A stretch of DNA of 7,823 nucleotides from Anaerolineales bacterium (GTDB lineage: Bacteria > Chloroflexota > Anaerolineae > Anaerolineales > DRMV01). A program made the translations under genes and the position numbers. The notes beneath the pieces were generated by a model. It made no database searches. It was not told where the DNA came from and saw nothing but the letters and a program-made list of their open reading frames with translations. Location: assembly GCA_015491595.1 (NCBI GenBank), contig WFVP01000196.1, forward strand, positions 1-7,823, written 5' to 3'. Positions 6,236-7,823 of this stretch are shown in pieces. Every line of letters begins with the position of its first letter. The stretch's first letter is position 1.

Positions 6236-6264
6236 TCAGGGGCGGCTATTCTCGCCGCCCCTGA
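6236..6264. terminator. hairpin between convergent fumC and ABC ATPase genes
   Basis: Perfect 11-bp G+C-rich arms (6236-6246 and 6254-6264, core GGGGCGGC / GCCGCCCC) with the loop TATTCTC, starting 4 bases after the fumC stop and ending 12 bases before the end of the minus-strand ATPase gene. It has no T-run on the plus strand (GAAACCCCTTT follows), so termination would rely on the stem, or on Rho. Its place between two converging genes suits a shared terminator. Confidence 0.6.
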
Positions 6265-6276
6265 AACCCCTTTCAC

Positions 6277-6954
6277 CTAAGTTACAAAAACCCCATCCCG
6301 CAAGTACAGCACCCGGTCGGCATACCGGGCGATGGCGTCGTTGTGGGTCACCAGCAGGATGGTCAACCCATACTCCTGTCGCAGGATTTCCAGCAAATGC
6401 ATGATTTGTTCCCCCGTCTTGGCGTCCAGGTTTCCCGTGGGTTCGTCGGCCAGGAGCAGGGTGGGTCGGTTCACCAGGGCCCGGGCAATGGCCACCCGTT
6501 GTTGTTCCCCGCCCGAGAGTTGGTTCGGGTAGTGATGCATCCGGTGCTCCAGGCCCACCTGCTCCAGCAGTTCCCGGGCCCGGGCTTCCAGGTCGAACGC
6601 CAATTTCCGCCGATAGGGTTTCAGCGGCAGCATGACGTTCTCCAGCGCGGTCATTTCGGGAATCAGGTAGAACATCTGGAAGACGAACCCGATGTGTTTC
6701 CGTCGGAAGTCGGCCAGGGCATTCCCCTTCAAGGCCAATACGTCCTGCCCGGCAATGCGCAGTTCCCCTTCGGTGGGACGGTCCAGGGTGCCTACCAGGT
6801 GCAACAGAGTGCTCTTGCCCGAACCCGAAGGCCCCTGCACAGCCACGAACTCACCCTTCTTGATGGTCAGATCGACACCCCGCAGGGCTTCCACCGGCAC
6901 GCCGTTTTGGTACACCTTGCGCAGACCTTGGGCCTCGACCAATGTTTCCTTCAT
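6277..6954 (-). CDS. ABC transporter ATP-binding protein, LolD/MacB type
   Basis: A 225-residue stand-alone nucleotide-binding subunit that would power an FtsX-like permease. All ABC motifs are intact: Walker A GPSGSGKS (41-48), Q-loop FVFQ (Q93), signature LSGGEQQR (146-153), Walker B TLLLADEP with catalytic E171, D-loop NLD (175-177) and H-loop H204. The subfamily pattern around the Q-loop (FVFQMFYLIPEMTALENVMLP), and the start with EALRGVDL, are those of the MacB/LolD/FtsE group, whose members export lipoproteins, peptides or drugs, or signal by mechanotransmission. The ATG at 6952-6954 has a strong GGGAGGT upstream. The next gene upstream in transcription is an FtsX-like permease, 77 bases away, and the two probably act as one complex. 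The substrate is unknown, so no specific gene name is given. It ends with TAG close to the shared hairpin. Confidence 0.95.
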   Translation of the reverse strand: MKETLVEAQGLRKVYQNGVPVEALRGVDLTIKKGEFVAVQGPSGSGKSTLLHLVGTLDRPTEGELRIAGQDVLALKGNALADFRRKHIGFVFQMFYLIPEMTALENVMLPLKPYRRKLAFDLEARARELLEQVGLEHRMHHYPNQLSGGEQQRVAIARALVNRPTLLLADEPTGNLDAKTGEQIMHLLEILRQEYGLTILLVTHNDAIARYADRVLYLRDGVFVT

Positions 6955-6959
6955 GGTGT

Positions 6960-6967
6960 ACCTCCCT
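6960..6967 (-). promoter_or_regulatory. ribosome binding site of the ABC ATPase gene
   Basis: On the minus strand AGGGAGGT lies 5 bases before the ATG, supporting the start at 6954. It sits in the 77-base gap (6955-7031) after the permease gene, where I saw no convincing promoter. Confidence 0.65.
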
Positions 6968-7031
6968 GTGCTTTTTCAGAAAGGGCCGTGGTCGGTCGCC
7001 GCTGGCCGTTGGTGTCAAAAGTTTGGAGCGC

Positions 7032-7823
7032 TCATTCCGCCTGCAGTACTTCCACGGGCGGTCTTTGCACCGCCCGCCGGGCCGGGAGCCAGGCGGCCAG
7101 CACGGCCAGGACCGCCACCAGGGACACCGCGGCCAGCCCCGCCACCACGTACACCCAACGCCATCCCAGGCCCGCGGTGAGCAGGGCCAGCGCACCCAGC
7201 CCGCCGGGCACCCCGCCCACCAGGGCCAACGTCAGGCCGTGCCATACCCAGTAGTCCCGCACCTCCCGGGGCCGCCAGCCCAACGCCTGCAGCAGCCCCG
7301 TGAGGTACCCGTGCCGCTCCAGGAGCAAGAGCACCACGTCCACGATGCCCAGTCCCGTCACCAGCAGGGTCACCCCCAAGAGCACGCCGTGGGCCGGGCC
7401 CAGACGGACCAACAGGTACTGCCCCAGCAGGGTCAGGGCCAGGTAACCCCGGAAGGCCAACAGCCCGGCCATCACCAGGGTGAGCAACCCCGTGGCCCCG
7501 GCCACCATCAGGGCGGCCAGCACCAACTCCCGGGGGTGATGGGCCAAAAGCCCCAGCCAGCGGGCCAAAAGGCCGGTGCGGGGCCGGGCCGAGGCCCACC
7601 ACCGGCCCGTGAGCACCGGCAGGGGCGGGGTGCGGGAAGCGGCCACGGCAGGCACCACCAGGCCCAGCAGCACCAGCCCCACGCTCAGGGGCAGAATCGG
7701 CCACAGGCGGGCGGCTTCCATCTGCAGGCCCAGGGCCACCTTGAGGCCCCAGCCCAGGAGCAGGCCCAGGGCCCCGGCCACCAGGCCCACGGTCAGGCCC
7801 CGGGCCAGCAAGGCCAGCAGCAC
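7032..7823 (-). CDS. FtsX-like ABC transporter permease, C-terminal part (start outside window)
   Basis: The frame is open to the right edge, so the gene starts beyond 7823; the GTG at the edge is not a supported start. The visible 263 residues are very hydrophobic, with about six membrane segments (roughly 10-32, 42-63, 100-124, 145-168, 194-218, 222-246). The last four belong to an FtsX-type domain: ERHGYLTGLLQALGWRPREV (169-188) is the family's cytoplasmic coupling loop, and PARRAVQRPPVEVLQAE is the usual end of such permeases. Only about 20 residues separate membrane segments 3 and 4, so this half has no large MacB-type extracellular domain. The two helices before it suggest a preceding FtsX domain, that is, a double-domain permease. 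It is followed 77 bases later by its probable ATPase partner. The very high G+C and Leu/Ala/Gly/Val content reflects membrane sequence in a G+C-rich genome. Cargo unknown. Confidence 0.88.
   Translation of the reverse strand: MLLALLARGLTVGLVAGALGLLLGWGLKVALGLQMEAARLWPILPLSVGLVLLGLVVPAVAASRTPPLPVLTGRWWASARPRTGLLARWLGLLAHHPRELVLAALMVAGATGLLTLVMAGLLAFRGYLALTLLGQYLLVRLGPAHGVLLGVTLLVTGLGIVDVVLLLLERHGYLTGLLQALGWRPREVRDYWVWHGLTLALVGGVPGGLGALALLTAGLGWRWVYVVAGLAAVSLVAVLAVLAAWLPARRAVQRPPVEVLQAE

Noticed and set aside
7013..7018. TTGACA on the minus strand between the permease and ATPase genes, as a promoter.
   Set aside because: The matching -10 position reads CCGACC, with no TATAAT-like hexamer at 16-18 bases, so the -35 match alone is not enough.

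Overview
The window is a G+C-rich bacterial stretch with long, tightly packed genes. It has two short A+T-rich islands, at about 1709-1790 and 4649-4785. The gene mix, the compact double-helix-poor FtsX-type permease and the GC-core hairpins between genes fit a Chloroflexota-like organism such as an Anaerolineae or relative. That assignment is an inference from style and family recall, not from a marker gene.

Positions 1-4534 carry five plus-strand genes. First is the C-terminal part of a PQQ-type beta-propeller protein whose start lies outside the window. It is followed 6 bases later by a PP2C-type Ser/Thr phosphatase. After a 56-base A+T-rich leader, with a good sigma70-type promoter inside the end of the phosphatase gene, come three genes: a J-domain/von Willebrand factor A (VWA) fusion protein, a zinc-ribbon/FHA protein, and a soluble family 2 glycosyltransferase. 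PP2C, VWA and FHA genes side by side are the hallmark of a Ser/Thr phospho-signalling module: the kinase writes, the phosphatase erases, FHA reads phosphothreonine and the VWA protein scaffolds. The kinase itself is not visible. The truncated propeller could be the sensor end of one, because kinase-propeller fusions are known. The J-domain at the front of the VWA protein is the most unusual feature and suggests that Hsp70/DnaK is recruited to the module.

Positions 4535-4828 are intergenic. They hold two strong hairpins close together (4541-4582 and 4596-4648) that share a core with a compensatory base change. The second looks like an intrinsic terminator. An extended -10 promoter element and a perfect Shine-Dalgarno sequence then precede a full-length class II fumarase (fumC, 4829-6232), a TCA-cycle enzyme.

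A third hairpin (6236-6264) separates fumC from two convergent minus-strand genes. These are an ABC ATPase of the LolD/MacB type (6277-6954) and, upstream of it in transcription, an FtsX-like permease that runs off the right edge (7032-7823). Together they would form a MacB/LolCDE/FtsX-type ABC system whose cargo cannot be read from the sequence. No tRNA, rRNA, CRISPR array or transposase gene was seen.
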